Shown here piece after piece: positions 17,768-25,947 of a stretch of DNA of 64,000 bases. Below the pieces are notes generated by a model. That model was given only the letters and a program-made list of their open reading frames with translations, did no database searches and had not been told where the DNA came from. Made by a program: the position numbers and the translations under genes. Position 1 is the stretch's first letter, and each line of letters starts with the position of its first letter. Origin of the DNA: G965232465 sp965276005 (lineage in GTDB: Bacteria; Pseudomonadota; Alphaproteobacteria; JAQWUY01); the NCBI GenBank assembly GCA_965276005.1, contig OZ254962.1, positions 1,054,001-1,118,000 on the forward strand. The letters are read 5' to 3'.

Positions 17768-20700
17768 ATGACTGTTATAGATAATACGAATGTGCGATTG
17801 GGGGATGTACTGAAAGAAGATTTTTCCCGCCATTGCAAATTGAAAATTATTGCTAGTGTGTTTTCTATATATGGGTTTGGGGCGTTGCAAAAAGAATTGG
17901 AAAAAATAGAATCTTTGCAGTTTATATTTTCTAATCCCACCTTTACTAAGTGTGATTTAGGCAATGGCAAAACTGGACAGAAAAGAGAGTTCTTTATTCC
18001 CAAACACAACCGAGAGCAAAAACTATATGGCAATGATTTCGAGATTCAACTTCGTAACAAATTAACCCAAAAAGCCATTGCCAAAGAATGTGCGGAATGG
18101 ATAAAACAAAAAGTACAATTTAAATCGGTAAAAGACATTGGCAAGGCACCCTTGAATTTTACTTTAACGCAAAAAATAGAGGGCGACACAGCCATATATT
18201 TGAACACCAATGAATTTAATCCATCTGGTTTTGGATATAAACGCAGCGATAGTTACTTTACAGCCATTACACTATTAACGGGCACAGAAAATACCCAATA
18301 TTTTTTATCAACTTTTAATAATCTGTGGCACAGCCCAGAAGATGTGGAAGATGTGACAGATATGTTATTAGAATATATATCATCTGTGTACAAAGAAAAC
18401 AGCCCAGAATATATATACTTTATTATTCTGTACAATGTGTTTAGCGAATTTCTGGAAGACATTAGCGAAGATATACTGCCCAACGATAAAACGGGGTATC
18501 AAAATTCAGTCATTTGGAATAAGCTGTTTGATTTTCAAAAAGATGGCGTACAAGGTATTATCAGTAAAATGGAAAAATACAACGGCTGTATTTTGGCGGA
18601 TAGTGTGGGCTTGGGTAAGACCTTTTCTGCATTAGCGGTAATTAAGTATTATGAACTTCGCAACAAAACGGTGCTTGTGTTATGCCCAAAGAAACTCAGC
18701 CAAAACTGGATGGCACACAAAGGCAATTTAAAGACCAATATTTTGGTAAAAGACCGCTTTAATTATGATGTCTTGCACCACAGCGACCTAACCCGTAAGG
18801 GGGGCGAAACCAACGGTATTGCGTTGAATAAAGTAAATTGGGGTAACTATGATATAGTGGTCATTGACGAATCTCATAATTTCCGCAATGATGAAGCCGT
18901 TAAAGACCATATGACCCGATACCAAAAGTTGATGCAAGACATTATAAAAGCAGGCGTTAAAACCAAGGTTTTAATGTTATCTGCAACTCCTGTGAACAAT
19001 CGTTTTAACGATCTGAAAAACCAATTACAACTGGCATACGAAGGCGACAGCGATGCCTTCAAACATGCACTACAAATTAACCGTAATGTGGATGAGGTAT
19101 TCCGTCAAGCCCAAAAAGTGTTCAACAAATGGGAAAAACTACCCACCGAAGAACGCACGGCAGACAATATTTTGCAACAATTAGATTTTGACTTTTTTAA
19201 GCTGTTGGATTCGGTAACCATTGCAAGATCCCGAAAACATATCGCCAAGTATTATGACATGACTAAAATTGGGGCTTTCCCCAATCGTAATACCCCTATT
19301 ACCCGCCGTCCAGATCTGTGCAAAACAACCGATAGGGTCACATATGACACGATTGTCGAACAGCTTAGTCAGTTGTTAATGTCCATATATACACCGTTAG
19401 CATACTTAAAACCCAGTTGGCAAGCCCATTATGCGGAAAAATATGATACGCAATTACACGAAGGCACTACTAAATTATCACAACAAACACGGGAAACAGG
19501 TATTAAGTCGCTAATGACGACCTTAGTTTTAAAACGCTTGGAAAGTTCGGTACATGCTTTTCGTATTACCTTACAGCATATTGAAAACCTTTATACACAG
19601 GCGTTAAGTGGTATTGAAGCATTTAAACAAAACGCCAAAAACAATTTTGATATAGATATTATCGATGGCGAAGATATGCTCGATTCTGATACGGATACAG
19701 ACACCATTCACGCCACAGGTGGAAAAGTCAAAATCGAATTGGCACACATGGATTATTTGGGGTGGGAGCGGGACTTGCAAAGTGACTTATCGTTGGTACA
19801 GGGTTTATTAAAGGATTTATCTGTAATAACCTCAGAAAACGATACCAAGTTGCAAGACTTAATGCATATGGTGACCGATAAAATCGAAAACCCTATCAAC
19901 CGGCAGAATAAAAAAGTACTGATATTTTCGGCTTTTTCTGATACGGCAAAGTATTTATATGATAACATATCCACCACCTTAAAACAAAGATATAACTTAA
20001 ACAGTGCATTGCTAACGGGTTCAGAATACAAGAACAATTCGGGTCGTACATATGACTTCGAAGACATATTGACCATATTTTCCCCAAAATCTAAGGAAAA
20101 AGATAAAATATATCCTAACGACAGTACGGAAATAGATGTCATTTTTGCCACTGATTGTATATCCGAAGGGCAGAACTTACAAGACTGTGATTATTTGATA
20201 AACTATGATATTCACTGGAATCCCGTTCGCATAGTACAACGATTTGGGCGGATTGACCGTATCGGATCACCTAACGGAGTGATTCAGTTGGTAAATTACT
20301 GGCCAAATATCACCCTTGATAAGTATATTAACCTTAAAGAGCGGGTGGAAAACAAAATGGTGATAGCCGACATGACCGGTTCGGGGGATGACAATATTTT
20401 AACCAAAGAACAAAACGAAGCGTCTTATCGCCATGACCAACTAAAACGCCTGCAAGACGAAGTTGTCGACTTAGAAGACATTAAAACCGGCGTATCGATT
20501 ACGGATTTGGGTTTAAATGATTTTCGTATGGATTTACTGCACTATATGGAAAGCAACGCATCCATTATCAATGCCCCCAAGGGTATGCACGCCGTGATGC
20601 CCCCTAACCCCGATAAAAACATAGTCCCCGGGGTGATTTTTGTGATGCGAAACATCCATGATACGGTAAATATCGAAGGCGTAAATCGATTGCATCCATA

Positions 20701-21034
20701 CTATATGGTATATCTCAATAACGATGGGCAAGTGCTTATTCCCCACGATAAGCCAAAGGACATTTTAGATATTTTGCGTACGAACTGTAAACAATACCCC
20801 AATCCGCATGTGGGGGCTTATGGCATATTTAATCAAAACACCGATGATGGTAAAAACATGGAGGCGTATTCGGATTTATTGAACACTGCCATAGCCTCTA
20901 TTATAGATATACAACAGCAATCGGACATTAACAGTTTATTTAGTGGGGGCGAAACCACCGCTTTAAATACCCATATCGAGGGCATTAAAGACTTTGAATT
21001 GATTGGGTTTGTGGTGGTGCAGGACGGGGCGTAA
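17768..21034 (+). CDS. SNF2-type DEAD/DEAH helicase, defence-associated, 1088 aa
   Basis: Helicase motifs are clear: motif I 'DSVGLGKTFSA' at 278-288, motif II 'DESHN' at 367-371, motif III 'LMLSATPVNN' and, in the second lobe, 'SEGQNLQDCDYLINYD', 'NPVRIVQRFGRIDRIGS'. The first ~200 residues may hold a phospholipase D-like nuclease fold ('LNTNEFNPSGF'), as is common in this subfamily, but the HxK residues are not obvious. The gene is followed by a DUF4391 gene after one base, then by a Mod and a Res gene. Similar sets recur in other genomes and are usually annotated as restriction or defence modules. The frame is intact. An AAGGGG site precedes the ATG. Confidence 0.85.
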   Translation: MTVIDNTNVRLGDVLKEDFSRHCKLKIIASVFSIYGFGALQKELEKIESLQFIFSNPTFTKCDLGNGKTGQKREFFIPKHNREQKLYGNDFEIQLRNKLTQKAIAKECAEWIKQKVQFKSVKDIGKAPLNFTLTQKIEGDTAIYLNTNEFNPSGFGYKRSDSYFTAITLLTGTENTQYFLSTFNNLWHSPEDVEDVTDMLLEYISSVYKENSPEYIYFIILYNVFSEFLEDISEDILPNDKTGYQNSVIWNKLFDFQKDGVQGIISKMEKYNGCILADSVGLGKTFSALAVIKYYELRNKTVLVLCPKKLSQNWMAHKGNLKTNILVKDRFNYDVLHHSDLTRKGGETNGIALNKVNWGNYDIVVIDESHNFRNDEAVKDHMTRYQKLMQDIIKAGVKTKVLMLSATPVNNRFNDLKNQLQLAYEGDSDAFKHALQINRNVDEVFRQAQKVFNKWEKLPTEERTADNILQQLDFDFFKLLDSVTIARSRKHIAKYYDMTKIGAFPNRNTPITRRPDLCKTTDRVTYDTIVEQLSQLLMSIYTPLAYLKPSWQAHYAEKYDTQLHEGTTKLSQQTRETGIKSLMTTLVLKRLESSVHAFRITLQHIENLYTQALSGIEAFKQNAKNNFDIDIIDGEDMLDSDTDTDTIHATGGKVKIELAHMDYLGWERDLQSDLSLVQGLLKDLSVITSENDTKLQDLMHMVTDKIENPINRQNKKVLIFSAFSDTAKYLYDNISTTLKQRYNLNSALLTGSEYKNNSGRTYDFEDILTIFSPKSKEKDKIYPNDSTEIDVIFATDCISEGQNLQDCDYLINYDIHWNPVRIVQRFGRIDRIGSPNGVIQLVNYWPNITLDKYINLKERVENKMVIADMTGSGDDNILTKEQNEASYRHDQLKRLQDEVVDLEDIKTGVSITDLGLNDFRMDLLHYMESNASIINAPKGMHAVMPPNPDKNIVPGVIFVMRNIHDTVNIEGVNRLHPYYMVYLNNDGQVLIPHDKPKDILDILRTNCKQYPNPHVGAYGIFNQNTDDGKNMEAYSDLLNTAIASIIDIQQQSDINSLFSGGETTALNTHIEGIKDFELIGFVVVQDGA

Positions 21035-21035
21035 C

Positions 21036-21692
21036 ATGGCATTGTATAAATATCCCGAAACAACGGTTTTTAACCGTATTATCCCCAAAGAAAGCCTATA
21101 CAAAGTCATTGGCACAGGGGCAGGTATGCGGGATTTTGTCAATCAGCACATAGACCGCATCCGTTGGGCAAACAAATTGGCAGAAAACACCCTGCCCAAC
21201 ATAGCAAAAACCGATACAGTCCCCGAAATAGCGGTTATTCGAATTGTTATGCGAACGGATACATCCCCGATGGATGTTATTAAAGCCATGGATAAAACCA
21301 TAGTCCCCACCATATACGAAATCGAACAGGGGGACAAAATCATGACCATAATGGCATACAAAACCCAAAACCCCAAAGACCCAAGCCGATGGACAATACA
21401 AGGCGATTACATACAAACCGATTGGACAAACAGAACCAACAACCGCCACCCCTTACCAACCGTCAGAACCCTAGAACAGCTATATTATCAAGCCTTATGC
21501 CAAACCATAGGCATAACCCCACCCACGGACACCATAACCGCCGATACCATAATAAATATACTTGAAAACCGTAAAAACTACGCCCAAACCCAACGCAAAA
21601 TCAAGCAACTAGAAAACAAGCTAAAACGAGAAAAACAATTCAACCGTCAAGTTGAGATTCGAGCGGAGATTTTGCGGTTGCGAAAAGTTTAA
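21036..21692 (+). CDS. DUF4391 family protein, 218 aa
   Basis: The start at 21036 (MALYKYPETTVFNRIIPKE) leaves one base after the helicase stop and matches the family opening 'P..T.FN..IPK..LY'. Typical features follow: 'DRIRWANKLAENTLPN', 'EIAVIRIVMR', a central 'AMDKTIVPTIYEIEQGD' and a C-terminal coiled coil 'RKIKQLENKLKREKQFNRQVEIRAEILRL' spread over the last 40 residues. DUF4391 proteins are nearly always encoded beside a helicase and a type III-like methyltransferase. Their role is unknown, and a bridging or specificity function is possible. The tight spacing implies translational coupling with the helicase. Confidence 0.85.
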   Translation: MALYKYPETTVFNRIIPKESLYKVIGTGAGMRDFVNQHIDRIRWANKLAENTLPNIAKTDTVPEIAVIRIVMRTDTSPMDVIKAMDKTIVPTIYEIEQGDKIMTIMAYKTQNPKDPSRWTIQGDYIQTDWTNRTNNRHPLPTVRTLEQLYYQALCQTIGITPPTDTITADTIINILENRKNYAQTQRKIKQLENKLKREKQFNRQVEIRAEILRLRKV

Positions 21693-21714
21693 AAATTTAA
21701 TCACTATACTTTTT

Positions 21715-21881
21715 TTAAAAATCGCCAATCATTTTTATAAAATCTGAATTAGGGGGGGGGGGGGGGGGGCAATTCTTTTTACTTCCTCAAAACATTCTTT
21801 TCCTTTTATTTCATTACCCATACAGTAATACGCTTGACCTATATTTAGCAATCCAGCTGCTTTAAACATAATAGATTGCAT
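21715..21881 (-). pseudogene. Possible small TPR-repeat coding remnant interrupted by a poly-C run
   Basis: On the - strand this encodes 'MFKAAGLLNIGQAYYCMGNE' and 'IKGKECFEEVKRIA', which fits a TPR helix pair. It then enters 18 C residues (poly-Pro), after which one of three frames continues 'PNSDFIKMIGDF' to a stop. With 18 C the frame ends quickly; with 19 it would read through naturally. No good ribosome-binding site or upstream frame is visible, so this is probably the tail of a lost gene. The TPR match is by eye only. Confidence 0.4.
21752..21769. repeat. Homopolymer tract of 18 G
   Basis: A pure run of 18 G lies 287 bases before the start of the Mod gene. Tracts of this length are prone to slipped-strand mispairing and are a classic basis of phase variation. 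Here it sits about 220 bases upstream of a good promoter candidate and inside the putative - strand TPR remnant. The exact length is liable to vary or to be a sequencing artefact. Confidence 0.9.
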
Positions 21882-21990
21882 ATCATTTTCATTCGTTTTA
21901 TAGTTTATCTCCTTGATTGTGCCAATTACTTATAAATATAGGAATCATACCACAAAAACCCAAAATTGCAAAACTATTATGAAACCATCC

Positions 21991-22019
21991 TTGTATTTTT
22001 TTTGTGGGTAGTGTATATT
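21991..22019 (+). promoter_or_regulatory. Promoter candidate for the Mod gene
   Basis: TTGTAT (21991-21996) and TATATT (22014-22019) are separated by 17 bases, placing a transcription start ~30 bases before the GGGAG ribosome-binding site of the Mod gene. This would give the Mod-to-Res part of the cluster its own promoter. Confidence 0.5.
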
Positions 22020-22055
22020 TTTATGTGATTGATATATTAGGGAGTTAGATTTATT

Positions 22056-24098
22056 ATGTCTTTTGATAAGTTAGAATTAGGTAGGTGTCGGGATTTGACG
22101 GCTGATAATGTTCGGCGGATTGGGGGGTTGTTTCCTGATTGTGTTGTGGAAAGCCGGGATTCTGATGATCGGGTTGTGCTGTCCATTGACTTTGAGGTCT
22201 TGAAAGCCCATTTGTCTAGTGATATTGTCGACCCTACACAATCTGAGCGGTATCAGATGAATTGGCCCGGCAAGGCGGAATCCCGTAATCAGGCTTATAC
22301 CCCTATTGATAAAACCCTTCGTCCTGTGGTGGCGGAGAGTAAGAATTTTGACACCACCGAAAATATTTTTATCGAGGGCGATAATCTCGATGCATTGAAA
22401 TTATTGCAAGAATCGTACCTTGGCAAAGTCAAAATGATATACATTGACCCGCCATATAATACGGGTAAGGACTTTATTTACAAAGATAATCTTAAACAAG
22501 ATAAAGCGGAATATGACGAAGGGTCTGATTATATCGACGAAGATGGCGGACGGTTGGTGGCAAACCCCGAAAGCAACGGACGGTACCACAGCGACTGGCT
22601 GTCGATGATGTACCCAAGGTTATTACTTGCCCGTAATCTGTTAAAAGATGATGGCGTAATTTTCATAAGTATAGACGACAACGAACAAGCCAATTTAAAA
22701 AAGGTGTGTGATGAAGTGTTTGGGGAAAGCAATACCTTGATAAATACCATTTGGTTAAAAGGTAACGCACAAAATGATGCTAAGAATATTCAAAAAAACC
22801 ATGAATATATTTTAGGTTATGCTAGAAATATTGAATATCTGAATATAAAAGAAATGATAAGCAATGAATATGTAGCACATGAGGACAAAAAAGGTGTTTT
22901 TTACCTAGGGGCAGGATTAACAACAGGCGGAGCAGGTGGCACACTAAATAATCGTCCACTATTAGGGTATACAATATATTACAACAACGAAACAAAGGAT
23001 AAAATTGCAGTTCAAGACTATGATATAAAATTAGCTAAAACTAGCAATGATGAAAACATTATCTATAGTGACAACCATGAACTTTTAAAGCAGGGTTATT
23101 GTATTATTCGCCCCCCAAAAAAAGGCAACAATTTAGGCTGTTGGACTTGGAGTATTGATAAATTCAATAAAAAAAAAGATACTATCTATATATCTGATAA
23201 ACATACAATTATTAAAAAGGAATATGTTGAAAACCCTATAATCGAAAATGAAAAAGTAATTATTAACAAGGCTAGTCCTTTAAGGTCTGTTTGTGAAGTT
23301 ACTAGTAGCAAAGGTACAAAAACTATGAACTCTATAATGGGTACAAAAGTTTTTGACAATCCAAAATCTATTGAATTATTACAAAGATTTATTAAAAATA
23401 CGATGCATTCTAACGGCATTATCCTAGACTTCTTCGCAGGGTCTGGGACGACTGCCCATGCGGTTATGGCTTTGAATGCGGAGGATGGGGGGCAAAGGCG
23501 GTGTATATGCGTACAGTTACCCGAAGTAACGGACGAAAAATCCGAGGCTTTTAAGGCAGGTTACAAAAACATAGCGGACATTACCAAAGAACGCATCCGC
23601 CGTGCGGGCGATAAAATCATATCCGATAACGCCAACAGTAAAAACCCAAAAGACTTGCCGCCTCTCGATACAGGGTTTCGAGTGTTTAAGGTTGATTCTG
23701 GTAATTATAAACCTGTGCAAAAAACCGCTAACGATACCACACAAGCGGAAATTCTCGACTTGGTGGAAAATATCAAACCCGACCGATCGGATATTGATTT
23801 ATTGTTTGATGTATTATTGGCATGGGGCGTACAACTGGATCACCCCATAGAAAAATATACATTCGATCAAAAAACCGTATACAGCGTATATGACAAAAAC
23901 GACAAAAACAAAACCCCATTCCTAATGGCATGCTTTGCCGACAACATAACCGAAACCATGGTAACCCAAATGACCAAACACACCCCCCACCGTGTCGTAT
24001 TCCGTGACACATGCTTTAACAACAACGACTCCCTCCGCATAAACACAGAAACCATATTCAAAACCCACAGTCCAACCACAGAAATTAAGGTGATATAA
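22056..24098 (+). CDS. Type III-like DNA-adenine methyltransferase (Mod), 680 aa
   Basis: The catalytic motif IV 'YIDPPYNTGKDF' lies at 129-140 and the AdoMet-binding motif I 'DFFAGSGTTAHAV' at ~456-468, giving the beta-class order usual for type III Mod. The region between (about 240-440) is the variable target-recognition part. It is more AT-rich than the flanks, as often seen when recognition domains are exchanged. Mod methylates one strand of an asymmetric site and, with Res, forms the restriction complex. The stop overlaps the start of the darT remnant (TAATG). The frame is intact. A GGGAG site and a promoter candidate lie upstream, and a poly-G tract further up. Confidence 0.92.
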   Translation: MSFDKLELGRCRDLTADNVRRIGGLFPDCVVESRDSDDRVVLSIDFEVLKAHLSSDIVDPTQSERYQMNWPGKAESRNQAYTPIDKTLRPVVAESKNFDTTENIFIEGDNLDALKLLQESYLGKVKMIYIDPPYNTGKDFIYKDNLKQDKAEYDEGSDYIDEDGGRLVANPESNGRYHSDWLSMMYPRLLLARNLLKDDGVIFISIDDNEQANLKKVCDEVFGESNTLINTIWLKGNAQNDAKNIQKNHEYILGYARNIEYLNIKEMISNEYVAHEDKKGVFYLGAGLTTGGAGGTLNNRPLLGYTIYYNNETKDKIAVQDYDIKLAKTSNDENIIYSDNHELLKQGYCIIRPPKKGNNLGCWTWSIDKFNKKKDTIYISDKHTIIKKEYVENPIIENEKVIINKASPLRSVCEVTSSKGTKTMNSIMGTKVFDNPKSIELLQRFIKNTMHSNGIILDFFAGSGTTAHAVMALNAEDGGQRRCICVQLPEVTDEKSEAFKAGYKNIADITKERIRRAGDKIISDNANSKNPKDLPPLDTGFRVFKVDSGNYKPVQKTANDTTQAEILDLVENIKPDRSDIDLLFDVLLAWGVQLDHPIEKYTFDQKTVYSVYDKNDKNKTPFLMACFADNITETMVTQMTKHTPHRVVFRDTCFNNNDSLRINTETIFKTHSPTTEIKVI

Positions 24099-24415
24099 TG
24101 TCCACACCCGACAATCCCACCCATATTTTCCGCATGACACACAAAAATAACATTGAAATTTTTGTCAATGGTGGTAGGATTTTTGCTCAATCATACGAAT
24201 CACAACCCCAATGGAAAATATCCAGTGAAGAAATAACCAATCGTCGACAACAACAGGGACAACTAAATGATAAAATAGCCTTTTATTTTAGTCCCATAAC
24301 AGATATGGTATATGCTATATTTTGTGGTGGCGTTCCCTTAAAGTGTCCAGAAAATAAAGATTGTGGAATTAAAACTAAATGGTATCCACTATACAGGAAT
24401 TCCTGTATAGTGTAG
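24098..24415 (+). pseudogene. darT: darT-like toxin gene, N-terminal fragment
   Basis: The first ~80 residues match the DarT (DUF4433) ADP-ribosyltransferase: 'HIFRMTHKNNIEIFVNGG' and 'RRQQQGQLNDKIAFYFSPITDMVYAI', the NAD-binding region. DarT modifies thymidine in DNA and arrests replication. The rest of the ~210-residue protein, including the catalytic Glu, is missing: the frame runs into a perfect palindrome and stops. It starts by TAATG overlap with the Mod stop, so it was once co-translated with the methyltransferase. It should be inactive as a toxin. Confidence 0.75.
24387..24412. repeat. 26-bp perfect palindrome
   Basis: CACTATACAGGAA is followed at once by its exact reverse complement, so both halves (24387-24399 and 24400-24412) are identical when read 5'-3' on opposite strands. 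It lies at the junction between the darT and darG remnants. It could be a dimeric repressor operator brought in by the rearrangement, or a cruciform-prone end where deletion occurred. Confidence 0.85.
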
Positions 24416-24447
24416 ACCTAGTGTATATTTTCAAGGATAAGAAAGAG

Positions 24448-24720
24448 ATGGCTAATTTTATTTACAAAACGGGTGATATGTTTACAACCCATGCAGATGC
24501 AATAGTCAATACGGTAAATTGTGTCGGTATAATGAGAAAAAGCGTTGCATTGGAATTTAAAAACCGTTGGCAAGATAACTTTAAACACTACAAAAAAGTT
24601 TGTGATAATAAGCGAATTATTACTGGTAAAATTTTTATTGTAGAAAATAAAAAATATAAACCTATGTTGAGGAAAACGGACGATGATAGAGTCCGCCTTA
24701 AAACGCCTCCAAGAAGATAA
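24448..24720 (+). pseudogene. darG: darG-like macrodomain antitoxin, N-terminal fragment
   Basis: From MANFIYKTGDMF, the frame shows 'DAIVNTVNCVGIMRKSVALEF' and 'YKKVC...TGKIFI', the start of a DarG-type macrodomain that removes ADP-ribose from DNA. Similarity stops near 24664, after ~72 codons, and an unrelated tail follows to 24720. The conserved 'GIMGKG' loop reads 'GIMRKS'. With the darT piece upstream, this is the ruin of a DarTG toxin-antitoxin pair. Both partners are truncated, so joint loss probably came from one deletion. Confidence 0.75.
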
Positions 24721-24739
24721 GATTGTATAAATATTTAAA

Positions 24740-25867
24740 ATGACCCAAAAACCACATATACCGTTTGTTGAATTTCCTATGGATGCTGTCGATGTTTCTG
24801 ATATGGTACCGTTGATTACTTTGGCGACTTTGGGGTTGGGGCGGTATGATGGAACTCTGTCTAGTATTGTTAATTCGAACATATTGTTGTCGCCCTTGAC
24901 GAATAATGAGGCTATTTTATCATCCCGTATTGAAGGGACTATTGCATCGTTGACCGAAGTCTTGCAGTATGACGAATCCCAAAAAGCCGAAGGCCATCGA
25001 GAAAACGATCTTAAAGAAATTGTGAATTATCGATCCGCCCTTATACATGCCAAACAATCGATTGAACAGCGGGAAATCAGCGTGTCTTTAATCAAAGAAT
25101 TACATGCTATTCTAATGACAAATGTACGGGGTGGCGATAAAACCCCCGGGCAAATCCGTACGGATCAAAACTGGATTGGTAACCTTGCTAGTCCCCACAT
25201 ACAAGATGCAAGGTTTATTCCCCCATCGCCAGAAAATCTTATATCGGGTTTGGATAACTTTGAAAAATTTATATCCCACAGTTCTATCAACGATCTTATA
25301 AAGTTGGCTATTATACATGCACAATTTGAAATCCTGCACCCGTTTAATGATGGCAATGGACGATTGGGACGGATGTTAATTCCCCTATTCTTATATAAGG
25401 CACGCTTTATTCAATCGCCGGCGTTTTATATGAGTGAGTTCTTGGAAAAAAATAACCAAGAATATCGTGATCGTTTATTGGCAATCACAGAAAATGGCGA
25501 TTGGCAGGGATGGTGTACTTTCTTCCTAAATGGCATTGCCGAACAAGCCAAGTGGAATAATAAACGGTCTATGGAAATTATCCGACTGTATGACAGTATG
25601 AAAGATGCGTTCTTAAAAGCAACGCAATCGAAGTTTTCACAGCCTGCATTAGACGCTTTTTTTAACCGTCCTATTATTAATGCAACCACATTTATACAAA
25701 AAACAGAAATAGATACCAGAGCCACCGCTAATACTATACTTGGAAAATTGGTGGATGCAGGGCTTATAAAATGTATCCGTGATGGTTCGGGCAGAACGCC
25801 CGCACTGTATACTATGCCAAAAATTATAGATATTGTCGATGGTACTTATGATTATTATGGCAACTAA
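24740..25867 (+). CDS. Fic family AMP-transferase-type protein, 375 aa
   Basis: The Fic motif 'HPFNDGNGRLGR' lies at 200-211 and is complete. An N-terminal inhibitory helix 'SSRIEG' (61-66) fits the S/T-x-x-x-E-G/N signature of self-inhibited Fic proteins. The Fic_N region precedes it, and the last ~70 residues look like a winged helix. Fic enzymes transfer AMP or related groups to hydroxyl residues of target proteins. Fic genes of this type often lie inside type III-like restriction clusters, as here between Mod and Res. No strong ribosome-binding site is seen before the ATG. The stop overlaps the first of three 30-base direct repeats. Confidence 0.9.
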   Translation: MTQKPHIPFVEFPMDAVDVSDMVPLITLATLGLGRYDGTLSSIVNSNILLSPLTNNEAILSSRIEGTIASLTEVLQYDESQKAEGHRENDLKEIVNYRSALIHAKQSIEQREISVSLIKELHAILMTNVRGGDKTPGQIRTDQNWIGNLASPHIQDARFIPPSPENLISGLDNFEKFISHSSINDLIKLAIIHAQFEILHPFNDGNGRLGRMLIPLFLYKARFIQSPAFYMSEFLEKNNQEYRDRLLAITENGDWQGWCTFFLNGIAEQAKWNNKRSMEIIRLYDSMKDAFLKATQSKFSQPALDAFFNRPIINATTFIQKTEIDTRATANTILGKLVDAGLIKCIRDGSGRTPALYTMPKIIDIVDGTYDYYGN

Positions 25868-25939
25868 ACTTTACACAAGATTGCTTGTGTCAACTAGACT
25901 TTACACAAGATTGCTTGTGTCAACCAGACTTTACACAAG
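25861..25939 (+). repeat. Two and two-thirds tandem 30-bp repeats with internal dyads
   Basis: The unit CAACTAAACTTTACACAAG continues with ATTGCTTGTGT. It occurs at 25861-25890, 25891-25920 and, shortened to 19 bases, at 25921-25939, with only one or two changes per copy. Each full unit contains the inverted repeat ACACAAG-ATTG-CTTGTGT. The array fills the Fic-Res gap exactly and ends at the Res ribosome-binding region, so copy number would alter the spacing and the RNA structure before res. Confidence 0.9.
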
Positions 25940-25947
25940 GATGACCC

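Noticed and set aside
25861..25939. CRISPR array
   Set aside because: The units are contiguous with no spacers and no cas genes are present.
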